Source: Pseudocercospora fijiensis CIRAD86
Lineage: Eukaryota; Ascomycota; Dothideomycetes; Mycosphaerellales; Mycosphaerellaceae
Direction: 5' to 3'
DNA length: 64,000 bases
NCBI RefSeq assembly: GCF_000340215.1
Contig: NW_006921535.1
Span: 5,387,528-5,451,527, forward strand
Shown here: positions 43,961-55,889 of the stretch, piece by piece
Numbering within the stretch: position 1 is the stretch's first letter
Layout: every line of letters begins with the position of its first letter
Position numbers and translations under genes: made by a program
Notes under the pieces: model-generated
Told to the model about the DNA's origin: nothing
The model's database searches: none
Seen by the model: the letters and a program-made list of their open reading frames with translations, nothing else

Positions 43961-44960
43961 CGTTATCTGTACGTTGCTCTGCGCTGCTTCGTCACAAATC
44001 TCAGAAAACCCGCCCGAGCGCATCAGTATCGGTATCAGTCATCGAACGAGGAATTCCGACTTGCGTGAAAGCTAGTGTTGGGGTCAGTAGCGCTTGTGGA
44101 CTGTTGTTCAGAGAGCTGGTACTGGAAATGGAATTGGGTTAAAGGACATCTACCGTCAGTCAGCGTACGATGAGTGCTGTACTTGCCTGTACAGCACAAT
44201 CCGGAGCGCAGCAGAGCTTGAAGGTGAAGGTTCTCTGGTCGCCACGCCCGCTTCTAGGAAGCCTGCTACTGTATAGAACTGGAGGCATCGTCTAGCCCAA
44301 TTCCTATGGGAAAAGCCGAACTTGATACCATTCAAGTACCGGCGCGGCTTGAGGTGGGACCTTTACAAGATTCGAAGTCGCCAGAAGAGACGAATTATTT
44401 CTGGCATCTCCGCCTCTTGAGTCTTTTCCTTTCCAGATGAAGTCGAGGAGGCAGCCATGAAAGAAATTCATGCCTTCTCAAACACCTTCCCAATCCTCTA
44501 CCACCTTCACATATTCCCCTTTCGTGAACGTATTCTTATGTAACCGTCACCAGGCCCATCCATGTCTTCCAAAGAAGATCAAAATCACAAACCACGATTC
44601 AAGACAAACGTCCTCCCGTCATTCAGCCTCACAACCCTCGGCCCGAACCCGAACCCATCAAATCTCCGAGTCCCACCCGCCACCAACTCCTTTCTTTTAA
44701 CCTCACAACACCATTCGCTCGCAGAGTTGCGCTTCATCTTCTAGCCTGTAGCGTCGTGTGCTCCAGCCGGTGGACACCGAGAAGATTTTCACATGCACAG
44801 CTCGCGGGCGTTGACTGTTTTAGGCATGTGTTGATGAGTAACGAACCGTTTCAGCCGTTCATGATTCGTGATTGATTTGAGATGGAGGCGATTGTCCAAA
44901 GATTTTAGTGTACCACTCTTCTGGGCTGCAGCCACCAAAGTTTGCTGACAGAGTCCCGAT
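43961..44960. other. Gene-free stretch bordering the MULE element
   Basis: About 1 kb with normal dinucleotide content and only short, unconvincing open frames. The RIP signature begins at about 44960-45000. Confidence 0.4.
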
Positions 44961-46389
44961 ATAGTGGTATAACCTGTTCCGGATTAGAATGGCCTTAGCT
45001 AAGGTAACGATTAGGGTTAAGAAGGAGGGTGTTCTTAGTACGACGGCTTGCCTAATTAGTCGACTAGCAGTCGACTAGATAGATAGGGGTTAATAGAGGT
45101 TAATACTAATATTAATGCGTATTGCTAGCACTATAGGCCTATATATAGTCGCTGTTTTAACGTTGCTATTACCGTTGCTATCGCTATATTATCTCTGCCT
45201 CTTACTACTATTACCGTATCGATTAGAAGTCCTTCTTTTACCCTTTATCTTATGTATCGCGTCGTCGTTATCTATCTAGTCGTATTTAGAAGCTACTGTT
45301 CGCTCTAATCTAAGGTCTATAACTCTAGAAGGTCTTTAAGGCGTTATAAGGTCGATAAAGGACGTATTCGACGCTCGAGGCATATCGCTAGTTAAATCTA
45401 CCTCTTTAACTAAGTCGATATCTATAGGCTATACCGACTATGTATTTAGTAACGACTCGCGACGTAGCGGCGGCTCGAGGTGAGGGCGCGTAGGTAACGA
45501 TAATAGAGCCTAATTAGTACGCTATTGTCGCTATCGCGGCGGCCGCGCTATAGCTAGCGCTCGGAAGGTTATTATTATCGATCGAGTTAGTATCGTCGGC
45601 TGCGCTAGAAGATATAAAGTCTATTGCCGCAACCGCTTACCTATAAAGGTAACCTTAGGGGCGCCGCTTTCGTAGTAATTAGTAATCGAGTAGTTAGTAA
45701 GGCTATATAGCGTATCCTTAACCTTACGAAGGAAGCCGCGTATATAGCTATCGCGTACTGCTAGATTAACGGTCTTATCGTCGCGAATACGATAGAAGTA
45801 TTAAGACAGGCCCTCGGCGGCCTCGTTATAGTACGACCTCAAATTACGAAGATATAGGTCTCCTATAGTCTATAGCTTCCGCGTATCTTCGTAGCCTTCT
45901 AGCTACAACTAATCGCTGTCTCGCTGCTTCTAATATAGGCTTATCTTTATAGAATTGAAGCTAGTATACTAATTAACGTATACCTATTATTACTAGAGTA
46001 TTAATAGCGTAACAAATAGGTAGAACCTAAGGATATAGTAATAAGGTAAGTAGGTCTAAAACTACGGAAGGCAGTTATAGTAAGCCGGAGCCGGCTTCTA
46101 TCTATTATATAGTATAAGGCTATAGTAAGTCGGTAGGCCCTTTACCTTATACTCTTCTGCGATTAATAGCTGCTTTCTAACAAGGTCCTAAGCCGCTAGA
46201 GGTTAAAGCCGCTTAAAGAATAGTATCTCTTTAACCTTCTAGAAGTTAGTGGATTTTCTAACCCGGTATAGTTAAAGGTCTGCCTTCTATAACAATCGAG
46301 CGTTAATTGTTATTAGCTCGACTATAGTGCTATATATAGACAGCTAGACTATCTCTTTCCTCTTATCGTATTTGATAGCGTTGTAATAG

Positions 46390-47280
46390 CCTTCGAGAGG
46401 CGATGTTATCCGGACCTATATTAAAAGAGGGCTTCCTAGCCGTGCCTAAGTCGCCTATAGATACGACTTCTTACGCTAGTTATTAAGGAGGTATTGTACC
46501 TGTTTATCCGAGGCGTATTTGTCTCTCAATTCCTATGCGATTCTATCGATAGTATCGATAACTTCTACGTCGCTACGGGCGTAGTAAATCGCATAGGAAA
46601 ACAGCCGCTAAACCTATAGATACTGCTTCTCGGGGAAGTGTCGTAGGAAGGTCTCTTTAGCGTATCGTTAATAGAGATACATAGTTATTTCCTCCTCTTT
46701 AAATGCTAGTCGAATAGCGCGTTGTTCTTAAGCCGAGTCGTTAGTTATAGCTACTATAGGCTTCTAGCCGGGTGCCTATTTCTTTAATACTTAAAGCCTA
46801 GCCTTAATAAGCTTTGCTCGCTAGCTCTATAGCAACATATGCCCCCCTAGCATCTAGGAGCCGAAGGCATTACGGATATAGACTATAAATAGGTAGAAGT
46901 TATTGTCGGACGTTTTATAGGTCGCATCGAAGAGAAATAACTGTATATAGACAGTTAGTCGTTACTATCGAAATTTATATGTTAGGAAGAAAGCCGGAAA
47001 GCTAATGCCTAAGGCACTACTAGCTAGGAAACGGGAACCTATATCTCTAGCAACACTACTATTTAGTAACTTACGCTACTAGTCGGCCTACTATATAACA
47101 CCCTTATACTAGAATGCCTCTATACGGATAGAGAGGGCCTTATAGGAAAGTCCTACGCCTGTTATATCGTCTGTAAGAGGGCCGAAATAACGATTAAGGT
47201 TGTCTAGCTATAATCGAATATTGCCCTTCTTAGTTAGGGACACCCTCTTTATATTCTTCTTTATAGACTACTTTACAATA
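46390..47280 (-). pseudogene. Decayed MULE transposase
   Basis: Read on the minus strand, blocks separated by TAG stops match MULE transposases: NIKRVSLTKKGNIRL and LDNLNRYFGPLTDDITGVGL (about 47255-47150), LFDATYKTSDNNFYLF with YIRNAFGS and MLGGHMLL (about 46940-46830), and AITNDSA with EQRAIRLAFKEEE (about 46750-46680). LFDATYKT and TNDSA carry the first two acidic residues of the DDE site. Every stop lies where a single C-to-T or G-to-A change from CAG, CAA or TGG explains it. Not functional. Confidence 0.8.
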
Positions 47281-47890
47281 TCTTTCTTTGCACGGTGCGC
47301 TCTAATAATAGCAAGAAGACCTGCATTAGTACCCTCCTTTAGTAGGTAGAATATATAAGCCGTTTTATAGTTATACTAATCTATTAGGTATTCGATAACA
47401 ACCTAGAGGCTATTACTAGAAGCCCTTACATCCTATAGCTAGTCTAGTTAGCTTTGTAATACGACTTAATCTACTATATTAACCTTACTATATAGTCTAT
47501 CGTATAACTATAGATATTGTTATTACTATACGCCGAATCGCGGCCTCCTTGAGCGATCTTATAGCTATAAGGCTCCTTGTCCGCCTTCTAATCGAATACC
47601 GCGATTATAGCTATCGACGCGTCGTATAGGTCCTTATAAAACTCTACCTTATAGATACTAATACCTAGCTCTCGATTGCGATTAAAGTTACGCCGATAAC
47701 GATAGTAGTATATCGTCCGCTACGACAACCTATCCTTATAACGAGCGCCCTTATGTTTCTCCTAGAAGTTAGTTATAAAGGGCTATACCTATTTAAACTA
47801 TTCTTTCGGTATAAAGGAGCCTTAGGTTAACGGACTAAATAGCGAATAGCGTAGTTAATAGGTTATAGAAATAGGGATAAGATAAGCTAT

Positions 47891-47975
47891 ATTAAAGAGC
47901 TAGATTAAAGAGCTAGATTAAAGAGCTAGATTAAAGAGCTAAATTAAAGAGCTAGATTAAAGAGCTAGATTAAAT
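47891..47975. repeat. 13-base tandem repeat ATTAAAGAGCTAG, six copies and a partial
   Basis: Copies start at 47891 and repeat every 13 bases, five of them exact and one with AA at the end. The array sits inside the MULE element near its transposase-upstream end. Confidence 0.9.
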
Positions 47976-48190
47976 AAGTTAACAAGTATTATAGTAACAA
48001 TAGACAGCTATAGCAACTTTAGCAACACCTCCTATATAGAAAATAGGCCCTATACTATTAGGTTTCGACGATATGAAGTTAGAGACCCTAGCATCCGCGG
48101 AATGCCTATTTTAGCTAGTAATATTAACACTTCTTAGATCCGGTTATCTACGAAGGAATGCCTCGGAAATTATATATGGGGCTAATCGGC

Positions 48191-48685
48191 CGGGCACTAA
48201 AATCTTCTGACAACTGCTTATAATTATTGATTTGTTTCGTGCGGGCCGTTGGTGGGAAGTTGGAAGGAGATCATTTTAGTATGTAAAACGTTACTCGGTA
48301 AGAAGGAGAGGAGAGGTGAGGAGAAGGCTGGATCTTGTTCTTTCAACGCGACTTCACGCTCACTACTTTCGTTTGATCGCACTTCACTCTTTCGTATTCT
48401 GCACTGGGCATCGTTGCTCCCCACGCTCATTTATCCACCAACAAGAACAAGATCCAGAACCAGCACCAAAGCCAAACCCCAGAATCAATCATAATTCTCC
48501 AACACAAACTATCGTCGCGTCGCTCCATTTTCGCGAATACAATCGGAAGTCGACATCTCGAATCCTACATACCGGCGACCATCTACATTCCACACCCCAA
48601 AAGCAACCACATCCAGAGTTTAAACTCCAAACAACCCACCCTCCACCTCACGCGCAAAAACCTCAACCCACTCACCCCGTCCACC
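48191..48685. promoter_or_regulatory. Promoter and leader of the small membrane protein gene
   Basis: About 500 bases of unique sequence between the MULE edge and the ATG at 48686. It is rich in CA-containing pyrimidine tracts, as fungal 5' leaders often are (CCCACTCACCCCGTCCACC just before the ATG). Confidence 0.4.
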
Positions 48686-49019
48686 ATGGCCGGCGTCCGC
48701 GATCCCGCCTTCTGGAAACGTTTCTCCACGGCAGTCCATCTGGACGAAGAACAAGCCGCATCAGGATTAAAACATCAGTACGTCAATCTTCCCTCCCACT
48801 CCTCTTTCTTTCGCGCGTATGTTCTGACTCGCGTTTTGTAGGGACTCCTGGCTCGACCGGCAAAACAAAAAAAAGTCCCGTCGAAGTTGTATTTGTTGGT
48901 TTTTTTGGTTGAGTTTTTTCGTGCTGGTTGCGGGGGTTGTGGGGGTTATACTTTGGATGTTGGGGAGTGGGATGTTGGGGAATAATGGTGGGGGGAAGGG
49001 GGATGCGAGTAGCGATTAA
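48686..49019 (+). CDS. Small conserved fungal single-pass membrane protein, two exons
   Basis: Model: 48686-48777 joined to 48842-49019, 89 residues. The 64-base intron (GTACGT..TTTGTAG, branch CTGAC) joins SGLKHQ to DSWLDRQNKKKSRR. The layout is an N-terminal soluble part with MAGVRDPAFWKRFSTAVHLD, a basic KKKSRR, one membrane span (about 47-71, with CICWFFWLSFF) and a short Gly-rich tail. Small proteins with the same start and the DSWLDRQ-x-KKKSR..CICW pattern recur in filamentous ascomycetes as I recall. Their function is not known. Too short to be found without splicing. Confidence 0.75.
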
Positions 49020-49831
49020 TTAGAAGAGAGAGGGAGGATACATGAGGAGGAGAATGAGGGGATGGGAGTTGGATGTGCTGGGATGGGAGAAAAAGGCGAT
49101 GAGAGTTGGATGAGTGTGATACGGACAGAATACAGCGGTCCTCAGCAGAACCGGAATGTATAGATTCTATGACTTGATGAAAAAGATAACAACAGCAAAT
49201 AGCGAAGCAGCGAGACAGCGAGACAGCGCAGGGGAATGGATTACCTGGACTGTAAATAGAGCTGAAAGTGAGCGTGATAACTGCAATACTTGAGATCTTT
49301 CATTTTAGGTGACTACTTGCTTCTCCCCGATGCGGAGGAGACTCGTGCCAGTCCCGGCTTTCGCTCTTGGAGAATGCTGTACTCTGCTGTACTCTGCTGA
49401 TATGCCATCTGGGCGCGCCTGTTTGCGCGATGAAGCAGAGGCGCGACACCTCCAGACTCGGCCCACCTCCACCTCCATCGAGTATATGGGCAAGCAGCGA
49501 CACCTCCAGACTCGGCCCACCTCCACCTCCATCGAGTATATGGGCAAGCAGCGAGTAGAAAGCTCAGCGCGCCGGCTACAGCAGACGCGTAGCATGATAT
49601 CTGCGCCTCCCATGCTCGTGCATCTTCGCCCTGGCACACTTTACTGAAGCGCGTCCAAGCGAGAAATGCCATCTCCGTAGTCTTCTCCCATTGCCTGTGA
49701 TACCGCGCGTCCTCCTCAGCATCGCCGCAGTCTCATGCTCTTGCCGTTCTGGTCGTAAGCTCTCTCGCCCGTGACGCGTAAATTCTGGCAAGCAAATTCT
49801 GCGCGCCTCTGCCATCAATCTCCAACCCCCT
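49020..49831. other. Intergenic region with local tandem repeats
   Basis: About 810 bases between the small membrane protein and the end of U2AF35. It includes GCGAGACA repeats (about 49206-49228), a TGCTGTACTC doublet near 49377 and the 54-base exact duplication listed separately. No gene recognised. Confidence 0.4.
49443..49550. repeat. Exact 54-base tandem duplication
   Basis: Two copies beginning GCGACACCTCCAGACTCGGC, at 49443 and 49497, appear identical over 54 bases. Identity suggests a recent event. The unit is a multiple of three but lies in no recognised gene. Confidence 0.9.
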
Positions 49832-50461
49832 CTAATACCTCGGATTGGCCGGCTCAGGCGAAGGACTCCTCGTCACAGACCTCGGATCGCGTCCCCTCTC
49901 CCTCAACCACTTCTTCGTAGCAAGTTCCAGCTCCCTCTCCAACTCCGGACTGGGCTCCTTCCGATGAATGAAATTACAAAACCCACCCCTCACACACCCC
50001 TCCCCAGAATTCAACCTACAACACGCCTCCCGAAAATCCGTCACCGGACTCAACTCACAATAAATCGGCCGCGCCGCATACCACCTCGAATTCAACGCAT
50101 CGCAAGCCTTCTGCGCCGACTCCTCATACTTGAACCGCGCATACACATTCCCAATCAGATGATCGTTGTTATTATCGCACACGACCACCTCTTCGATTTC
50201 TCCGAATTTGCACATCTCGCACCAGAAGTCTTCGTAGAAGGCGTCGAAGTGGTTTTGGAGCTGTTGCGGGTTCATGCGTGATTTGTTGTCGTAGGCGGGG
50301 TTTTGGTAGAGGTTGGGGAGGAGGATGGTTTGCGAGTAGGAGGGTTTGACGTGTTTGCGTGAGCAGCGGTCGCCGTGGCGGCAGGCGCCGATTTTGTAGT
50401 AGAAACTGCAGTTTACTTTGTCTTGTTCTGTGCCGAAGATGGAGGCGAGGTAGTTCGCCAT
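49832..50461 (-). CDS. Splicing factor U2AF small subunit (U2AF35/U2AF23)
   Basis: Single exon, 209 residues. Two CCCH zinc fingers flank a U2AF-homology RRM. Finger 1 is Cys18, 27, 33 and His37 (CSFYYKIGACRHGDRC). Finger 2 is Cys148, 156, 162 and His166. The RRM spans about 42-140 (QNHFDAFYEDFWCEMCKFGE, IGNVYARFKYEESAQKACDA). A short Arg/Ser tail follows (RDPRSVTRSPSPEP). The protein pairs with the large U2AF subunit and reads the 3' splice-site AG in the nucleus. The gene starts only about 160-180 bases from the RIP-decayed repeat block to its right, so its promoter is confined to a short unique stretch. Confidence 0.96.
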   Translation of the reverse strand: MANYLASIFGTEQDKVNCSFYYKIGACRHGDRCSRKHVKPSYSQTILLPNLYQNPAYDNKSRMNPQQLQNHFDAFYEDFWCEMCKFGEIEEVVVCDNNNDHLIGNVYARFKYEESAQKACDALNSRWYAARPIYCELSPVTDFREACCRLNSGEGCVRGGFCNFIHRKEPSPELERELELATKKWLRERGRDPRSVTRSPSPEPANPRY

Positions 50462-50639
50462 GGTGGGTGGATGGGTATCGCGGGTGTTTTGGTTTGAGAG
50501 GGATGCGCGCGCGAGGAGGGATTTGGGTTGGTGTGGCTGTTGAGATGTTGTTGTGTGGAAGTTGGAGTTGTGGCAGATGCATATCTAAAATTTCAATAAT
50601 ATGATAACTCAACAAAAGTTGGGGCCCCTTTAGGCTTAG

Positions 50640-53600
50640 TGCGGCTCAAAACGGGCTAACCGCGGCCTCTAATTAGTGGACGCGAGGAACGTTAATACCT
50701 TAGCGATTCGGAAGGGCGTAGATATCGTAGTATATACCGTAACGAGCTATAACTTCGATAGTAGTCTCGAAAAGGGCGTTATCGTCGTATATACCTTATC
50801 TAGCGGTATTTACTCGAAGCGGTATACTCGATCGCGCTAGTAGCCTTACGGGAAGCGTAATTTAGTACATACGACCGGTACCGAGGCCCTACTATCGCGA
50901 GCTCCGCTATTAGGGTCTTATAAATATAATACTATCGACTCTCTTAGTCGCTATCGTAGCTCTATCGACCTCTATAGCCTTCGAGAAGCTATACGAAATT
51001 ACGGTATCCTTCGCTCGTAAGTCTTAAAGAAGGCGCGCGTCGCGTATATAACTATAGTAGCTATATATAACGCGCCTATATCTAGAGATATAACGACTTT
51101 AGTAAACGCGCGGTTATTAATTACTACTATAATAACCTAATATCGCGATCGACTATTATAGACTCTACTAGAACCGACTTCGATCTAACTCCCCTAGCCG
51201 CTAGGTACTTATTCGCGTTATACTAGTATAGATCTAACGAGGGCCCGCTACTAACTATCTATCGTAGTCTCTCGAGGCCTACTACAATACTCGCGAAGAC
51301 GTACGCTTAAGATTATAGTCTTAAAGGGTCCGAGGTATAGAAAGCTATAGTAAGTAGTATAGTAGCGGTCGTACCCCGATATAGCGGCTAATAATTCTAG
51401 TACGAGGAGGTTTACGGTACTCGATAGGAATTACTATAAGAGTCGGTAGTTTTCTTTACGAAGATATAGTAAGACTCGCTACTACTTAGCCCGCTATAGA
51501 GGATTCTCGATCTACGGCGGTTCGGCTTATTTCCTTCGTTTAGTATCGTCCCTCGGAAGCTAGACTTTAGGTAGATATTCGAATCGTAGCTAGTAGAAGG
51601 ATCGACTATCGCGAAGCCTCTTAAGGTGTTTTATATCGCTACTAGCCTTTTCTATAACAACGTCGCCGATAAGGCGGCTATAAAGGTTCTCGAGATCTAG
51701 CATTAATTCGATACGATATCTAGCTATAGTATTAGCGTCGCCTTACTCTTAGAGAGTACTACTCGCGATTAAGAATAGACGGTATAGCTCCTAGCCCTAT
51801 TTAGCGATAAGTACGCTAAGATAACCTACTTCTTAGACTATTTCCGGCTCCTCTATAATAGTATAGGCTTCGACTAGGTAGCGATATAGAGTTGTCTTTT
51901 AACTATATATAGCGCTCCTGTCCGGCGAAAGCCTTTATTATTATTATTCGGTCTCGCCCCGCTAGAGGAGTATTATAGCAAGTCGAGCGTTATAATAAAC
52001 TAAGGTATAGGTAATCGTAGTACTAAGCGTAAGGGAGAATATAGTATTTAGGGAGGTTACGGAAGGAAATCTGCGATAATCTTAGTATATTTGTTATAAT
52101 TTTTAGCGTGCTATCTGCTTAACAGACATCTTTTTATATCCCTCGATATAATATAAATTTATAGCTCTAGAAGATATATCTTACCGGATTATATCGCTAG
52201 AGGTAAACGACGAGCTCCTTCGCCTTAACTTAAGTCCTTAACGACTTCGTTCGTACTAATACCTCCCTAGCGACGATGCCGACGTTATAGTAGTAGGATC
52301 TAAGCTAGAGTAGTAAGCGTAAGGTCGCGTATTCGTCGTCGCGCCGTAAGAGGCTGTTATTATTATCGTAGGTCGCTTTATATCGTCGCTTTATATCGTC
52401 GCTTTATACCTATTAGCTAGTACAGGCTTAGCGCGCGGCGACGGTTACGCACATAAATAGTAATATTACGGCGTTACGCGTCGTCTAAATATTACTACTA
52501 TAATAACTAACATAGCGACTACCCCTACGTAGCTACATCTACCTCCTTCTAGTTATCGATATTACTAGTAGCGACCTCGACAAAGGCGCCCCTCCTATAT
52601 AGTCTTAGCTACTATAGCCCTCCCTAATAGTAAGTCTCTAGCGTATCGGTCGCCGTACGCTACTTTCGCTAATATCGAGCTATAGAGATAGACGTTCTAC
52701 GTAGTATACCGTAGCGAGCCTTTTAATATTAGGAATTAAATCGCGCTATAGCCGAGATTAAGTACCTCCGCGCTTCTATACGACTTCGCTAATAGCTCGC
52801 TATAGGCCGGGCCCTAGTATATTAAGAAGCGCTATAAGATATATATAAGCTAGTTACTAAGGAGGTATTACGCCGCGTACGCGAGAACCGTAATATAGAC
52901 AAGAAGGACGGCTTCTCTTATAAACCTCTATACTATAGCGTTATAGATTACCGGCCGTCTAGGTATATATCGAGATTAGTATCTCTAGTTACAAATAAGA
53001 TCTACTAGCGGACGGAGTCTTAGGACGAAGAATACGTAGTACGTATTCTCGTATATCGTCTAGTATATAGTAGTAGAAAGCTAACTCCTATAGATCTCTA
53101 TACCTAAGTAGTCGTAAGACAAGTACCTAGACGGTAACCTTAACGTTGTTACTACTTAGGCGTAACGGGAAGAGCAAATAGAAGGGTCTATCGTCTACGT
53201 TAATCTAGATACGAATACTAATAGGCTCGACGAACTCGACGAGTTCGAGCTAATACTATACCTCTAAAAGTCTAACTCGCTATTTCCTCGGCATTGTCGC
53301 TAGATATATCCGTCGCGTACCCTAAGAATATAGCGCTTTTGCTAACCGGTTCTAGATCGAATTCGCGTAGATAAAGCTTACTACTATATAGCCGTTTAGT
53401 ATAGATCGCTTTATCGTCGTTCCTCTATACGCGTATCCTACTATAATAAGCCGAACGGATAGTACCTTCGTATAGAGGGTCCTAGTTAGGTACGACCTGC
53501 GGTTATTAGAGGAAATCTATCTTCCTAGCGCTATCGATGCTTTGCTATAATATAACTAACCCTTCGACTTCCCGCAAAACGATAGCTATATTAAATACTA

Positions 53601-54150
53601 CGACTTCTTCGACGTAGAGGCAGGAAGGGACTTCGATATAAAAAGGAGGCTATAGTTAGTATAGAATACTACTAATTTCGGCTATACTTGAATCGATACG
53701 GACGACGCGATAGCAATCCTCGATATAGGGCGTAGGAATAGAGAGTTTTATCGTCTAGAGATATATATACGAACGGGAGAGTAGTACGTTTCCTTAGGAC
53801 TACTATAAGTACGGTGCTCGCGCCCTAGAGATAGACGCTATCGTAACTTAGAAAGAAGGCGGAGGAGCCTAAGTATAGTATCGTAGGTAGAGTAATCTAT
53901 CTCCTTTAGTCTACAAACTTTCTATACTTATTGTCGTCTCTAGGCTATAATTTGCTCTTACGCGATATCTTCGATAGCGTAGCGACGCGTAGGGTGCATT
54001 TAAAGCTATATCTCGTTCTTACTACGCGTAAAGATAATACGCTCTCTAAATAGGCGGCGGTACCGGACAAGTTAGAGGCCCTAGATAGACCGATACGTTT
54101 AGTTTTAGTCTCTATCTCGTCTTAGTATAGATAAGAAAGCACGTACCTTA
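50640..54150. mobile_element. RIP-decayed repeat, type not identified
   Basis: CA and TG are nearly gone over 3.5 kb. In the lines starting at 50701, 50761 and 50881 I see no CA or TG at all, while CG is common. Plus-strand reading around 51480-52300 gives longish coding-like blocks (RFGLFPSFSIVPRKLDFR, STIAKPLKVFYIAT, SLFYNNVADKAAIKVLEI) broken by TAG. This suggests a once-coding element on the plus strand, but I do not recognise the family. No terminal repeats were found. Confidence 0.7.
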
Positions 54151-54299
54151 GAAGGCTAGGGTTTTTTTTTTATATATATAAAGTTCTAGTATCCCTAAAA
54201 TACGCGGCCGCTCCCGCTTAGCGCGGCAGCTCCCGGATATAGGGAAAATTACGTATAGGAACTCTAGAATTCGCGGCTATAGCCGGCCGCCTTACGCGA

Positions 54300-54660
54300 G
54301 CGTAAAAGGATAGCTAATAGAGGATTCGAACCTCTAATACTAAAAGTTATACCCTCGCTAGTCGCTACCCCGTATCTCTATAAGGACTACGAGCGAATAA
54401 CTCTTACTATCTAGAACCAATCTAATTAGCTAGAGGGTTATAGAATATAGATAATTATATAAATTAAAAAAAAAAGTTGTAGCTAATAAGGGAATTAAAC
54501 CCCCTATCCGGACGATCTAGTAGATCGTAGATCGCCTTATACTAATTTTACCGTATCCTTAAAGGTACGGTCGGCTAATATATTTAAGCGAATATAGTTC
54601 GGTATCTCGCTAACTAGGGCTAGCTTTAAATAACTAGCGAGGGTATAACCTTTAGGACTA
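54300..54660 (-). repeat. Two tRNA-like pieces with inverted arms (possible SINE remains)
   Basis: On the minus strand, 54318-54336 forms a perfect T arm with the box B consensus (GGTTCGAATCC, 54332-54322), followed by TATTAGCTA as a possible tRNA 3' end. A second, more decayed T arm (GGGTTTAATTCCC) lies near 54490-54503, also followed by TTATTAGCTA. It has a short A/T run next to it. GTTATACCCTCGCTAGT at 54346-54362 recurs exactly inverted at 54633-54649. Complete cloverleaves were not found, so these are not functional tRNA genes. They could be tRNA-derived SINEs. Confidence 0.45.
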
Positions 54661-54797
54661 CCTAATTAGCTAGAGGTCTCTATTTACGTAGCGGCTATAA
54701 GCGTCCCCGCTCGCTTAGCTCCGGTTACGTATTAGAAAGCCGCTCCTATCCGACCTCGCCTTTCTTCGCTATAGGAGTATATATAGTATTAGTAGAG

Positions 54798-55078
54798 AGT
54801 AAATAAAGGATTAGCGGAGACGACGCGAGGAGCGGGCGAGGTTTAGGAGAGGGACTCCCTTTTCGCTATTAGGATAGCGCGGATCGATACGTCTTACTAG
54901 CATTTCGCGACGCCGAAAGCGTAAGTAGTAAATAGACGACTAGCGGAGACGACGCGAAGAGTAGGCGAGGTTTAGAAGAGGGACTCCCTTTTCGCTATTA
55001 GGATAGCGCAGATCGATACGTCTTACTAGCATTTCGCGACGCTAAAAGACTAAAGAGTAAATAGAGGATTAGCGGCGT
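54798..55078. repeat. 129-base tandem repeat, two copies and a partial third
   Basis: Units start with AGTAAATA at 54798, 54927 and 55056, an exact 129-base period. The first two units are alike over their whole length with mostly C/T or G/A differences (for example GAGGAGCGGG against GAAGAGTAGG). RIP therefore acted on, or after, the duplication. The third copy breaks off after AGCGGCGTACG. Confidence 0.85.
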
Positions 55079-55760
55079 ACGCGGTCGATACAATTTTCGC
55101 GGCGGTAGCGAGTATAGGAGAGGAGAGTAAAACATATAGTTAGATACGGGCGATAGTAAGGATAGGACTATTTTTATTTTATTTCTACCGATTTAGGTAC
55201 TACCGGAATCGCGATATCTTTAGATACGGCCGTTAATTACCTCTAAACTCTAGCTCGTTAATAGCCTTTAGGTATACGTCGCTAACTCCCTACTTCTATA
55301 ATATCTTAGGTTACTAGTCTATATATCTAAAGCTAGCCTTATTCTACGCCTTCTCTAATATCTAGTAAAGGACGGAAACTAATACTACTACTACTACTAG
55401 TAGTAATAGTATAGGCTACCGAGGGTAACATAACCTATAGTAATATAGGTAGCTATGTTTAGTATAATAGGATAATAAGACGGTTGCTTAGGCTAATAAC
55501 TAGAGCCCTGCAATATAGGCATTATAGAAGTGTAATATAAACAATGTACTATACGAGGTTAGTGCTCTATCTATAATATAGAAGGAGGCCTCTTATATAG
55601 GCTTAAAACTTAGCCTAGGTATATAGGGCCGGTTACTAGCTAATATCCCTCCCTTTCTTTATATCTAACTAGATACGCTTTATATTGCGCGCTTAAAACA
55701 AACAAACAGTTATATAGGGCACCTTAGGTATCCTTAGCTAGGCTATTTTTTACAAACTCC

Positions 55761-55785
55761 TAATAACACCCCCGGGGTAGCATTG
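55761..55785. repeat. 25-base near-palindrome, copy 1
   Basis: Reads TAATAACACCCC then CGGGGTAGCATTG. It has a G/C centre with AT-rich arms that are near-complements. Three more copies lie at 59021, 59469 and 63485. Likely a transposon terminus. Confidence 0.7.
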
Positions 55786-55889
55786 TTCCTAGAATCTATT
55801 AATATACAAAAACAATCCTAAGCAATTAGTCTATTATGCCGACTTACTGCTGCTTTAACGCGCCGTAATCCTTACTAGCAATAACCTTA

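Larger units (their letters stand above)
44960..48190 (-). mobile_element. RIP-decayed Mutator-like (MULE) DNA transposon
   Basis: CA and TG are almost absent from about 45.0 to 48.2 kb while CG is frequent, and the region is flanked by normal sequence. The minus strand carries a decayed MULE transposase (listed separately). Terminal inverted repeats could not be established. AACCxxxGGATTAG near 44970 and a related inverse near 48130 are only weakly alike. A 13-base tandem repeat lies at the upstream end. Confidence 0.8.

Noticed and set aside
47891..47975. 13-base repeats considered as a CRISPR-like array
   Set aside because: The copies are directly adjacent with no unique spacers, and the genome is eukaryotic.
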